In this document: one piece after another, positions 51,876 through 59,152 of the stretch | Numbering within the stretch: position 1 is the first letter of the stretch | Layout of the letters: each line of letters starts with the position of its first letter | Assembly (NCBI RefSeq): GCF_001420595.1 | Contig: NZ_LJIX01000006.1 | Coordinates: 1,243,361 to 1,307,360, forward strand | Length of the DNA stretch: 64,000 bases | Reading direction: 5' to 3' | Source: Cytobacillus solani | Lineage (GTDB): Bacteria > Bacillota > Bacilli > Bacillales > Cytobacillaceae | Notes under the pieces: generated by a model | Database searches by the model: none | The model's input: the letters and a program-made list of their open reading frames with translations, nothing else | Told to the model about the DNA's origin: nothing | Position numbers and translations under genes: made by a program

Positions 51876-51916
51876 AATTATTTCCTTACAAATAATGTAA
51901 GGAGCGTTCACCTCCT
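51873..51916 (-). promoter_or_regulatory. SD-hairpin-start leader of CBS transporter copy 2
   Basis: On the minus strand, AGGAGGTGA (51916-51908), then a perfect 7-bp hairpin CCTTACA/TGTAAGG (51902-51884), then AAATAATT and the ATG (51875). The GTAAGG that would serve the ATG is inside the stem. GTG within AGGAGGTGA opens a frame continuous with the gene, so an N-terminal extension is an alternative reading. Confidence 0.65.
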
Positions 51917-51967
51917 ATAAAATGTACTTTTCCCTTAAATTTATCTTTTTAGTAATTTTGCTTACCA

Positions 51968-51994
51968 TAAAAAAAGGCTCCTAGAAACGGAGCT
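51968..51994 (-). terminator. Terminator of the GNAT acetyltransferase gene
   Basis: On the minus strand AGCTCC, a 7-base loop, GGAGCC, then TTTTTTT. Confidence 0.85.
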
Positions 51995-52025
51995 ATCTTT
52001 TCTTAGCCTTAAAAGTGCTTATATA

Positions 52026-52568
52026 TTAATTTTCCCAATCTCGTGCTAGCATGCCGTAGACGGCTAAATCATGATAATGATCATATAGAAATTCACCGTC
52101 TCGAATGATGCCTTCTTGAATAAATCCTAATCTTTCTGGAATCGCGCGGCTCTTCGAATTGCCAATCCCACAGCGTATTTCCACACGATTGAGATTAAGA
52201 TCTAAGAAGGCATAGTTGAGAAGTGCTTGAACACTCCTAGTCATGATTCCTTTCCCTTCATAGCCACTTGCCAAATAATAGCCGATGCTCGTTTGCCTGC
52301 TATTCCAGTCGATTTGATGAAAGCCTATAGAACCGACAAGAGTCCCTTTATAGCGAATTCCAGCATTAAACCCGTTGTTATTCATAAACTGCTTTAGCCA
52401 TGTTGGAATAATAGAATGATACTGACTAGGCGAAGACATACTATCAACCCATGGCAGCCATTCCCTTAAATGATTGCGATTTGAGTCTACCAAATGATAA
52501 AGCTCTTCTGAATGATGTAATTGAAATAATTGCAGTTCAATTTCTTGGTCAACTTTTAACGTAAACAT
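52026..52568 (-). CDS. GNAT-family acetyltransferase, RimJ/RimL (YdaF-like) type
   Basis: I start at the ATG at 52568, with TAGGAGAG upstream, giving 180 residues; the frame extends back over a terminator without a ribosome site. Features are VDSNRNHLREWLPWVDSM, IRYKGTLVGSIGFHQIDW, SIGYYLASGYEGKGIMT (acetyl-CoA loop), LNRVEIRCGIGNSKSRAIPE and RLGFIQEGIIRDGEFL. RimL-like enzymes acetylate the N-termini of ribosomal proteins, and YdaF-type paralogues act on proteins or small molecules. The substrate is not predictable. Confidence 0.85.
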   Translation of the reverse strand: MFTLKVDQEIELQLFQLHHSEELYHLVDSNRNHLREWLPWVDSMSSPSQYHSIIPTWLKQFMNNNGFNAGIRYKGTLVGSIGFHQIDWNSRQTSIGYYLASGYEGKGIMTRSVQALLNYAFLDLNLNRVEIRCGIGNSKSRAIPERLGFIQEGIIRDGEFLYDHYHDLAVYGMLARDWEN

Positions 52569-52649
52569 AAACAACTCTCCTATTCTGCATGAATTATTTC
52601 TATATAATAAATGGTAATTCAGAATAAGTACACAGAATTTTTGAAAAAG

Positions 52650-52692
52650 GAAAAAAACAAGAGGCCGACTCAATATGGGATGAGCCAGCCTC
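52650..52692 (-). terminator. Terminator of the histidine-kinase gene
   Basis: On the minus strand GAGGCTGGCTCA and TGAGTCGGCCTC pair with one mismatch, then TTGTTTTTTT. It lies directly after the kinase stop codon. Confidence 0.88.
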
Positions 52693-52695
52693 GTT

Positions 52696-53823
52696 TTATT
52701 TTTTGTCAGCAATCGGAAGGGTAATTGTAAATACAGTTAAATCTGCTTGTGTTTCACATGCTAATCTTCCTTTATGCTTTTCAATGATTTCTCTGCAAAC
52801 GAATAGTCCTAACCCCGTTCCAAGTTTTTTAGTTGTTACAAATGGTTCAAATATAGACTGTACAAGATGCTCTGGAATCATTGGACCGTTATTAGCGATT
52901 TCCAGCTTGATCCATTTGTTATCTGTCGTGTAACTCTTTATATCTATTAACGGATGTTTTGTATTCGGATTCAGTACATCGATGGCATTAAAGACAATAT
53001 TTATTAGCACTTGGCGAATTTCGTCGGCATAACCAAATAGGTTAATATCTTCTTCTAAATTTTTCTGGATCTTTACTTTTCCATCTAAAATACTTGGATA
53101 TAAAAATATGAGCACTTCCTCTATCAGCTCATTTAAGGAAAAGGCTGTTTTTTCCTTGCCGATTAATTCTTTTTTCGAAAGCAGGAGGAACTGAGAAATG
53201 CGAAAATTTAACTGCTCTAATTCAATTGAAATAATATCCAAATATTTCATGTTTGGGTATTCTGATTTAAGCAGTTGAATAAAGCCTTGTACAGAAGTGA
53301 GCGGATTTCGGAATTCATGGATAAAACTGGAAGTCATCTGCCCTAGTAATGTTAATCGATCCTTATGACTCGTATCGATAAATTTAGTTTTTTCCTCGAT
53401 AATTTGATTTTTTGCGTCGCTATAATAGGTGACAGAGAAGTAAAGAAATTGGTCTAGACAATCATGAATACGTTCTGAATAGGCTTGAAGCTCTTGCCAG
53501 CTTATATCCATTTTTTTTAAATGTTTTTGAAAGATTGACCGCCCTAAATTTACATTGTGGACAAACTCACCAATATTCATTCCTGCTTTCACTCGCTGAT
53601 CTGCAATAGAAATAGAAAACTTGCGAATAACCCCATCTAAATTCTCTTTTTCCCTCGTAAGACTTTGAATGACAAGATAAAAAATAACTTCTCCATTTTC
53701 CTCCATTCGATCCTCATAAGGATCTTCTGGGGAGACGAGAATATTCTTTCTCCATTCATTCAATAATTGAATTTTTTCCCTCTGTAAAAATTCAACAACA
53801 GTTTCACTTATTCTCGTTACCAT
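52696..53823 (-). CDS. Orphan soluble sporulation-kinase-type histidine kinase
   Basis: I start at the ATG at 53823, with TGGAGG 6 bases upstream; the frame opens 33 bases earlier. The 375-residue protein has an N-terminal helical sensor domain (about 1-140, RISETVVEFLQREKIQLLNE, similar in plan to HisK_N/RsbRD_N domains). The HisKA domain follows, with phospho-acceptor His in TSSFIHEFRNPLTSVQGFIQ, and HATPase_c with FNAIDVLNPN and GTGLGLFVCREII. There is no membrane segment and no response-regulator gene beside it. The EFRNPLT form and two TGTCGAA boxes upstream fit a Spo0A phosphorelay kinase. Confidence 0.8.
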   Translation of the reverse strand: MVTRISETVVEFLQREKIQLLNEWRKNILVSPEDPYEDRMEENGEVIFYLVIQSLTREKENLDGVIRKFSISIADQRVKAGMNIGEFVHNVNLGRSIFQKHLKKMDISWQELQAYSERIHDCLDQFLYFSVTYYSDAKNQIIEEKTKFIDTSHKDRLTLLGQMTSSFIHEFRNPLTSVQGFIQLLKSEYPNMKYLDIISIELEQLNFRISQFLLLSKKELIGKEKTAFSLNELIEEVLIFLYPSILDGKVKIQKNLEEDINLFGYADEIRQVLINIVFNAIDVLNPNTKHPLIDIKSYTTDNKWIKLEIANNGPMIPEHLVQSIFEPFVTTKKLGTGLGLFVCREIIEKHKGRLACETQADLTVFTITLPIADKK

Positions 53824-53891
53824 ATTAACCTCCAGACTAGTTAAATAACCTATCATTCATATAAACTTCGCTATATTTTGCAAATTTCCTT

Positions 53892-53948
53892 TGTCGAAAA
53901 AGTACGAATAAAAAAACAGTACTTCGAGACTACACTGACCCTGTCGAA
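53892..53948. promoter_or_regulatory. Two Spo0A-box-like sites
   Basis: TGTCGAA occurs at 53892-53898 and 53942-53948, 50 bases apart, in the same orientation. The 0A-box pattern is TGNCGAA. AAGTAC/GTACTT between them can also pair. The region serves the kinase gene (minus) and lies about 110-170 bases before feoA. Confidence 0.5.
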
Positions 53949-54011
53949 AAGGAAACAAAAAGGTATGTGATTTTTATCGCAGAATTTATAAAAAAAACTT
54001 GGTATAAATAA

Positions 54012-54026
54012 AGATAATCATTCTCA
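54012..54026. promoter_or_regulatory. Fur box before feoAB
   Basis: AGATAATCATTCTCA matches the 7-1-7 Fur pattern TGATAATNATTATCA at 13 of 15 positions. It lies just after a TATAAA -10-like box at 54003, so iron-loaded Fur would block transcription. Confidence 0.75.
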
Positions 54027-54058
54027 ATTGAATTAATAGAAGAAATCAGGTGGACTTC

Positions 54059-54283
54059 GTGCTTGGGAAATTAAAAAAAGGTGAAAAGTGCAGGATTCTC
54101 GATATTTCTCGGATTGATCTTTTAGTCCGGAGGAGATTGCTTGATTTAGGAATAACTGAAGGTACGGAAGTGTGTATTAAATGCTATATGCCGTTTGGCG
54201 GCCCAATTATGGTTGAATCTTGCGGTCAATGTATTGGGATACGCAGAGTAGAAGCCGTCCAAATTGAAGTGGAGAGACTATAA
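54059..54283 (+). CDS. feoA: Ferrous iron transport protein A
   Basis: This small SH3-like protein has about 74 residues: LKKGEKCRILDISRIDLLVR, RRLLDLGITEGTEVCIKCYM, PFGGPIMVESCGQCIGIRR. GTG at 54059 with AGGTGG upstream fits best; a GTG at 54050 is the ORF limit. FeoA helps FeoB import Fe2+. The stop and the feoB ATG overlap (TAATG). Three Cys in the second half are not universal in the family. Confidence 0.88.
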   Translation: MLGKLKKGEKCRILDISRIDLLVRRRLLDLGITEGTEVCIKCYMPFGGPIMVESCGQCIGIRRVEAVQIEVERL

Positions 54284-56286
54284 TGGATATCGCTCTAATC
54301 GGTAACCCTAATACTGGAAAAACATCACTCTTTAATAACCTTACAGGTTCGTATGAGTATGTAGGAAACTGGAGTGGAGTTACAGTTGAAAAGAAGGTTG
54401 GTCAATTTAAAAATAAGAAAGATAAGTTAATAGACTTGCCAGGAATCTATTCATTAAACCCTTTATCGAAGGATGAAGGAGTTGTGACACAATTTCTCTT
54501 ATCAGAGCATGTAGATAAAATGATCAATATACTCGATGCGTCACAATTGGAACGAAACCTACATTTAACGATCCAGCTATTGGAATATGGGAAACCTGTA
54601 GTTATTGGGCTTAATATGGTAGATGTTGCTCTGAAACGTGGCCTTCAGATTGAACCAAATCATCTATCGAATCAAATAGGCATTCCTCTCACACCTGTTA
54701 TTGCAAGAACAGGGAAGGGATGCGACCTGTTAGCTGAAGCTGTAACAAGTGAGAGGATGTCTGAACCAAATGCAAGGATTGTCAATTATGGAATAGAAAT
54801 AGAAGAAGCCATTTTACGATTTGAACAATTACTAGACAATAAATCGAGTCGATCGGCAAGATGGCTTGCTTTGCAGATGTTTGAGGGAAACCAATATGTA
54901 AAAAAATATGTTAAAAATTATATAGAATCTGAGAAGCTCGATCAGTTTTTAGTAGAAATCAAAGATACGGTGAAAAGGAGCACCGGTGTCTCTATCGATC
55001 AATTTATATTTCAAAAAAGGAAAGAAACCATTGATCAAATCATGGCTGATGCGTATATCAAGCGGGAACAAATTAAAACGCCATTATCAGAAAAAATTGA
55101 TGCGATTGTAACGAATAAAATCCTTGGCCTGCCAATTTTCTTTCTGCTCATGTATTTAATGTTTATGCTAACCTTTGATTGGCTTGGATTTCCATTATCA
55201 GATTTGCTGGATGCGTTCATAACAGGAACCTTGTCTAATACGATTGAAAATCTATTAAATGCTGCCGGTGCCTCTGCTTTTATCCATTCATTAATTCTTG
55301 ATGGGATTGTAGCCGGGGTTGGAGGCGTTCTTGTTTTTGTTCCACAAATCTTTATTTTATTCTTTTTCATTTCACTCCTTGAAGACTCAGGCTATATGGC
55401 AAGAGTTGCCCTTGTTATGGATCGTCTGATGGAGGCGGTAGGGTTAAACGGGAAGGCGTTTATTCCGATGATGATTGGGTTCGGCTGTAATGTACCTGGA
55501 ATTATGGCGGCTAGAACAATTGAGACGCCAAAGGAAAGACTGTTAACTATTCTATTAACTCCCTTAATGTCTTGTTCCGCACGATTACCTGTGTATGCAC
55601 TGTTTGTGGGTGCATTTTTTGTGCAGCAAAAGGCCTTTATCGTTCTATCCTTATATATATTAGGGATTGTTGTGGCCTTAGTTTTAGCGAAGCTATTTTC
55701 ATCTACTATTTTAAAAGGCGAAACTTCTTTCTTTGTTATTGAATTGCCGCCATACCGTCTGCCGCAATTTCAAGCTTTGTGGAGAAGCACATGGGATAAG
55801 GGGAAGGGATTTGTAAAAAAAGCAGGCACCTTTATTTTTGCCGGTTCTGTATTCATTTGGCTTTTATCTTACATAGGACCAGGTGGTACGGATGTTGCTT
55901 TAGATGATAGTTATTTAGCAGCAATTGGCGGATTCATTGCACCGCTTTTTGAACCCATTGGATTTAATACATGGCAGGCTGGAGCTTCTCTTATAACAGG
56001 ATTTTTGGCAAAAGAGGCAATTATTTCGACAATGAACATTATTTATTTTGCTCCAGATGAAGCGAGTCTGCAAGGATTGCTGTCAGATTACTTTACTCCT
56101 CTGGCAGGCTACAGCTTTATGGTTTTCATCCTATTATATATTCCTTGCCTGGCAACAGTGGCAACGATTTATAAAGAAACAGGTTCGAAAAAGTGGACAG
56201 CATTTTCTATGGGCTATGCACTTATTATCGCTTATTTGTTAGCTCTTATTATTTACCAAGGCGGTAGGCTGTTAGGATTTATGTAA
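54283..56286 (+). CDS. feoB: Ferrous iron transporter FeoB
   Basis: The 667-residue protein has an N-terminal GTPase domain (G1 GNPNTGKTSLFN at 7-18, G3 DLPGIYSL, G4 NMVD). A helical linker follows, then two Gate domains with about eight to ten membrane helices: SLLEDSGYMARVALVMDRLM, GLNGKAFIPMMIGFGCNVPG, LLTPLMSCSARLPVYALFVG, GASLITGFLAKEAIISTM. The conserved Cys in GFGCNVPG and MSCSARLP are present. It imports Fe2+ and is coupled to feoA under a Fur box. Confidence 0.95.
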   Translation: MDIALIGNPNTGKTSLFNNLTGSYEYVGNWSGVTVEKKVGQFKNKKDKLIDLPGIYSLNPLSKDEGVVTQFLLSEHVDKMINILDASQLERNLHLTIQLLEYGKPVVIGLNMVDVALKRGLQIEPNHLSNQIGIPLTPVIARTGKGCDLLAEAVTSERMSEPNARIVNYGIEIEEAILRFEQLLDNKSSRSARWLALQMFEGNQYVKKYVKNYIESEKLDQFLVEIKDTVKRSTGVSIDQFIFQKRKETIDQIMADAYIKREQIKTPLSEKIDAIVTNKILGLPIFFLLMYLMFMLTFDWLGFPLSDLLDAFITGTLSNTIENLLNAAGASAFIHSLILDGIVAGVGGVLVFVPQIFILFFFISLLEDSGYMARVALVMDRLMEAVGLNGKAFIPMMIGFGCNVPGIMAARTIETPKERLLTILLTPLMSCSARLPVYALFVGAFFVQQKAFIVLSLYILGIVVALVLAKLFSSTILKGETSFFVIELPPYRLPQFQALWRSTWDKGKGFVKKAGTFIFAGSVFIWLLSYIGPGGTDVALDDSYLAAIGGFIAPLFEPIGFNTWQAGASLITGFLAKEAIISTMNIIYFAPDEASLQGLLSDYFTPLAGYSFMVFILLYIPCLATVATIYKETGSKKWTAFSMGYALIIAYLLALIIYQGGRLLGFM

Positions 56287-56318
56287 TTCACTTTTACCAT
56301 GAGTTTGGAGTGAGTAAG

Positions 56319-56483
56319 ATGATCGTTAACATTTTCATTGGCGGAGTTATTTTTGGGTATGCCAGCTGGTCCTTAGTAAAATTTATTAAAAAATCAAAGC
56401 AAGGAAAGTGTGCAGGATGTTCGACAAAGAATTCCTGTTCAAGCTCCTGTCATTCAATATCTGATGTCCCATTAAAGAAGTGA
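56319..56483 (+). CDS. FeoB-associated Cys-rich membrane protein
   Basis: This 54-residue protein has TTTGGAGTGAG before its ATG. One N-terminal membrane helix (IVNIFIGGVIFGYASWSLV) is followed by a basic stretch and a Cys cluster, CAGCSTKNSCSSSCHS, with four Cys. Small Cys-rich proteins of this plan commonly follow feoB and probably help iron transfer or regulate FeoB. It shares the feoAB transcript and ends at a terminator. Confidence 0.85.
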   Translation: MIVNIFIGGVIFGYASWSLVKFIKKSKQGKCAGCSTKNSCSSSCHSISDVPLKK

Positions 56484-56496
56484 ATTTTTGCATATA

Positions 56497-56528
56497 AAAC
56501 TGTTGTCGCTTCTGACAGCAGTTTTTTT
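56497..56528 (+). terminator. Terminator of the feo operon
   Basis: AAACTGTTGTC and GACAGCAGTTT form an 11-bp stem (one G-T pair) with a 6-base loop and T run. Confidence 0.88.
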
Positions 56529-56618
56529 AAATTTGCTATGTTTACTGTTGCTCTTTTATAATTATATTAAAGTGTAATAATACACAAAAAGAATAACATA
56601 AAGGGAATGAAGTGAGCC

Positions 56619-57086
56619 TTGACACGTGATGAAATTATTTCTAAAGTAACGGAGAAAATACGCCTGATCCGTACGGAAGCAGGATATACACAAGATAAAA
56701 TGGCAGAAATCATTGGAATTTCAAAAAAAACACTTGTTCAAATTGAAAAGGGGCGAGTGGATGCTGGATGGTCTACGGTTGTCGTTGTATGTGCTCTGTT
56801 TAGGGAAACGGAAACGGTACGATTTTTGTTTGGGGATGAACCGTTAGAAGTGTTGGAAACAATTGCTCGCGAAGGGATAGACTACCGCAGGGAAAAAACA
56901 ATGGGCGGGAAAATCTGGTGGAAGGAAATTGACCGGAAGAATGGACTGCTATTACAGCAAAATATCATTAGTCAGCACTTTCGAATTATTGATGAGGATC
57001 ATTTTCGCATTTATAGCAGTTTTGATGAAGCTTCGTCAAAGGAACGTTTTACGGAATTAGTTGTTGAGCAGGAAAAAAATAAGTGA
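56619..57086 (+). CDS. XRE-family helix-turn-helix protein
   Basis: The 155-residue protein starts with TTG 56619 (GAAGTGAGCC before it). Residues 8-65 form an XRE helix-turn-helix: IRLIRTEAGYTQDKMAEIIG, ISKKTLVQIEKGR. The C-terminal 80 residues have a Trp-rich segment (GGKIWWKEIDRKNG) and HFRIIDEDHFRIYSSFDEA, which suggests a small ligand or protein-contact domain. It sits alone between the feo and sigY operons, so its target is uncertain. Confidence 0.8.
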   Translation: MTRDEIISKVTEKIRLIRTEAGYTQDKMAEIIGISKKTLVQIEKGRVDAGWSTVVVVCALFRETETVRFLFGDEPLEVLETIAREGIDYRREKTMGGKIWWKEIDRKNGLLLQQNIISQHFRIIDEDHFRIYSSFDEASSKERFTELVVEQEKNK

Positions 57087-57105
57087 AGAATTTTTCATAA
57101 AAAAA

Positions 57106-57131
57106 TTGAACGAATCATGCACATAAACGTC
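57106..57131 (+). promoter_or_regulatory. ECF-type promoter of the sigY operon
   Basis: TTGAACG (57106-57112) and CGTC (57128-57131), with 16 bases between TGAAC and CGTC, match ECF-sigma promoters. Autoregulation is usual, and B. subtilis SigY uses similar sequences. Confidence 0.75.
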
Positions 57132-57188
57132 TAATCATTGAAACAATAATTGCGGAAATGGGATGATGGAAAGAGAGGAATAGAAGCC

Positions 57189-57713
57189 ATGGAAGAGGGA
57201 GAGCTAATAAGAAGCGCAAAAAGTGGAGATAAAAGCGCTTTTGCCATGCTTTTTCATCAAAATTATTCCTTCTTGGTCAAGTATTTAATGAAAGTAACGA
57301 TGAATCCTGATACAGCAGAGGAGCTTGCCCAGGAGACAATGGCGAGATGTATTGAGAAAATCCATTTATATCAGGGGAAATCAAAATTTTCCTCCTGGCT
57401 CATCTCTATCGCGACAAATTTATATATCGACCAGCAGCGGAAAAAGAAAAGAGAAAAAAATTGGCAGCAGCAAGAAGAAATTTACAGGAAGCTGAAGTGG
57501 CAGCTCGAAAGCAGGAACGAAGAATGGACAGATGCCTTATCTGCACTAGGCAAACTGGCTGATGATGTTCGTATACCAATTATTTTAAAACATTATTACG
57601 GGTATTCTTATGATGAAATTGGCGAGATGATGAAGCTTTCTTCAGGGACAATTAAGTCAAGGGTTCATAATGGAATCCTTGCTGTTAGAAAGGAGCTGAG
57701 GCTAAATGGATGA
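57189..57713 (+). CDS. sigY: ECF sigma factor SigY
   Basis: The 174-residue sigma-70 family protein has region 2 (about 5-80: SGDKSAFAMLFHQNYSFLVK, ETMARCIEKIHLYQGKSKFS, SWLISIATNLYIDQQR) and region 4 (about 115-165: IPIILKHYYGYSYDEIGEMM, GTIKSRVHNGILAVRKEL). I start at the ATG at 57189 with AGAGGAA upstream; the frame opens 39 bases earlier. The following yxlC-, yxlD- and yxlE-like genes identify it as SigY rather than another ECF factor. It overlaps yxlC by 8 bases. Confidence 0.88.
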   Translation: MEEGELIRSAKSGDKSAFAMLFHQNYSFLVKYLMKVTMNPDTAEELAQETMARCIEKIHLYQGKSKFSSWLISIATNLYIDQQRKKKREKNWQQQEEIYRKLKWQLESRNEEWTDALSALGKLADDVRIPIILKHYYGYSYDEIGEMMKLSSGTIKSRVHNGILAVRKELRLNG

Positions 57714-58053
57714 ACGGAAAGAGGAAATAGAAAAGGAAAATTTAGATGAAAGCTTCTTTACGACTATTAAAGAAATTGAAGTCGGCTTGGAATCAGTAGA
57801 GCAATATGCACCAGTCTATACACCAAATCTAGAATGGTTTGAAAACATGGTGGTGGAAAAGAAACAGCAATTAAGAAAAAAATTAATTTTCGATGTATCC
57901 ATTTTTTCTATTGTTGCCCTCCTAGTTTTAAGTGTAGTCCTATTTACGTTATATAATATTCCAGTAGTTTTCTTTGCTTTACAAGGATTGGTGGCTATTT
58001 TTATAATTGGTTACTTTTCAATCCGACTTATTAAGCAGGTGAAAGAAACATGA
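57706..58053 (+). CDS. yxlC: YxlC-like membrane protein, probable SigY control protein
   Basis: The 115-residue protein has an acidic cytoplasmic N-terminal half (KENLDESFFTTIKEIEVGLE, YAPVYTPNLEWFENMVVEKK) and two membrane helices in the C-terminal half (FSIVALLVLSVVLFTLYNI, FALQGLVAIFIIGYFSI). That plan suits an anti-sigma factor. In B. subtilis YxlC and YxlD are reported to hold SigY in check. It is translationally coupled to sigY and yxlD. Confidence 0.8.
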   Translation: MDERKEEIEKENLDESFFTTIKEIEVGLESVEQYAPVYTPNLEWFENMVVEKKQQLRKKLIFDVSIFSIVALLVLSVVLFTLYNIPVVFFALQGLVAIFIIGYFSIRLIKQVKET

Positions 58054-58265
58054 ATGAAGAGATTACGGTTCCATTACTCATCATTGTTGCTGTCATTCTG
58101 ATAAGTCAAAGCATCTATCTGTTCATACATGCAAGGAAATATGGCCATAATTATTGGTTTTGGGGCATCGTCGGTCTTATTCAGGCACCGATGCCGACTC
58201 TTGCTTATCTCATCTTCGTACGAAAAGTATTTCATAAAAAAAATCCTGAAGGAATGAAGGAGTAA
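58050..58265 (+). CDS. yxlD: YxlD-like small membrane protein
   Basis: This 71-residue protein has two membrane helices (VPLLIIVAVILISQSIYLF and FWGIVGLIQAPMPTLAYLIF) and a basic tail. It has the phospholipase-D-nuclease-like N-terminal pattern seen in YxlD. Its ATG overlaps the yxlC stop by 4 bases. It probably works with YxlC against SigY. Confidence 0.8.
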   Translation: MNEEITVPLLIIVAVILISQSIYLFIHARKYGHNYWFWGIVGLIQAPMPTLAYLIFVRKVFHKKNPEGMKE

Positions 58266-58468
58266 TGGGTATAATCAAGCGGATATTTCTTCTTGTAGCT
58301 GGTGTTGGACAAATTCTAGCAATCATCTTGCTATTCATCAATTTGAAGGCAGCAGTTATTTTTTATCTCGTCTATATTTTATTGATAGTTGGTATTGTCA
58401 TCTTATTATTAATTGAACGTATAAAAGAGAAAGAGGAGGACGATCGAAATGATTATCGTAACTACTGA
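58265..58468 (+). CDS. yxlE: YxlE-like small membrane protein
   Basis: This 67-residue protein has two membrane helices (IFLLVAGVGQILAIILLFI and AAVIFYLVYILLIVGIVILL) and an acidic, charged tail (ERIKEKEEDDRNDYRN). Start and stop codons overlap with yxlD (TAATG). It is the fourth gene of the sigY operon. No biochemical role is visible. Confidence 0.78.
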   Translation: MGIIKRIFLLVAGVGQILAIILLFINLKAAVIFYLVYILLIVGIVILLLIERIKEKEEDDRNDYRNY

Positions 58469-58763
58469 ATCTGTACATGGAAAAGAAATTAAAGAATTAA
58501 TAGGCTTTGTTAGGGGAAGTACCGTTCAAACAAAGCATATCGGTAAAGACATCTTAGCTGGATTAAAGACGATTGTCGGCGGGGAAATTGGCGAGTATAC
58601 AGAAATGATGGATGAGGCAAGACAGAAAGCAATTGGTCGTATGGCTGAGGATGCCAAAGCCAAAGGGGCAAATGCCATAGTTAGCATGCGTTTGCAAACA
58701 TCTGCAGTCATGCAAAATGCAGCTGAAATTATTGCCTATGGAACGGCTGTCGTTGTAGAATAG
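58449..58763 (+). CDS. YbjQ/UPF0145-family heavy-metal-binding-like protein
   Basis: The 104-residue protein matches UPF0145 (YbjQ): MIIVTTESVHGKEIKELIGF, VRGSTVQTKHIGKDILAGLK, GGEIGEYTEMMDEARQKAIG, and AKAKGANAIVSMRLQTSAVM. The family forms pentamers of unknown role. It overlaps yxlE by 20 bases, so it belongs to the sigY operon. In B. subtilis ABC-transporter genes yxlFG follow instead. Confidence 0.87.
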   Translation: MIIVTTESVHGKEIKELIGFVRGSTVQTKHIGKDILAGLKTIVGGEIGEYTEMMDEARQKAIGRMAEDAKAKGANAIVSMRLQTSAVMQNAAEIIAYGTAVVVE

Positions 58764-58899
58764 ATGGGATTTAAAACGAGAAAATATATTTATTAAAAGT
58801 TCATAAAGTTTTCACTATCCTGTCACAGAATGCAACGAGTCCTCCTTAACTTGTGTGGTACTTTTAAAGTATAAATTGCATTTGTTAGGAGGCTTCAAA

Positions 58900-58983
58900 A
58901 TGGAATTATTAACTGTTACTTTTGCTATTGCCAGTGTCATGGTACTAGCTTACTTTGTTGGATATACAATCATTCATCACTAA
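58900..58983 (+). CDS. 27-residue membrane protein
   Basis: TTAGGAGGCTTCAAA precedes an ATG opening a 27-residue frame: MELLTVTFAIASVMVLAYFV then GYTIIHH. It is a single membrane helix with a short tail containing two His. A terminator follows its stop without a gap, so it is its own transcription unit (candidate promoter TTAACT-18-TATAAA at 58846-58875). It resembles small subunits of respiratory oxidases in plan, but that is only a guess. Confidence 0.65.
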   Translation: MELLTVTFAIASVMVLAYFVGYTIIHH

Positions 58984-59017
58984 AACTGCTTGCTATATGC
59001 AAAGCAGTTTTTTTTTA
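58982..59017 (+). terminator. Terminator after the 27-residue gene
   Basis: AAAACTGCTTGC and GCAAAGCAGTTTT pair around TATAT, followed by nine T. Confidence 0.85.
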
Positions 59018-59152
59018 TGAAAAAAAGCTAAACAATGCCAGAAGTTTTTCGATGAACAATAATTGTTGGCAAAAGAGGGAATAGATTATAAAGATAGTAT
59101 CTTTGTGTTGTTTAGCTTGTGACACGCAAGTATTTCTAGAAGGAGGATGGCA

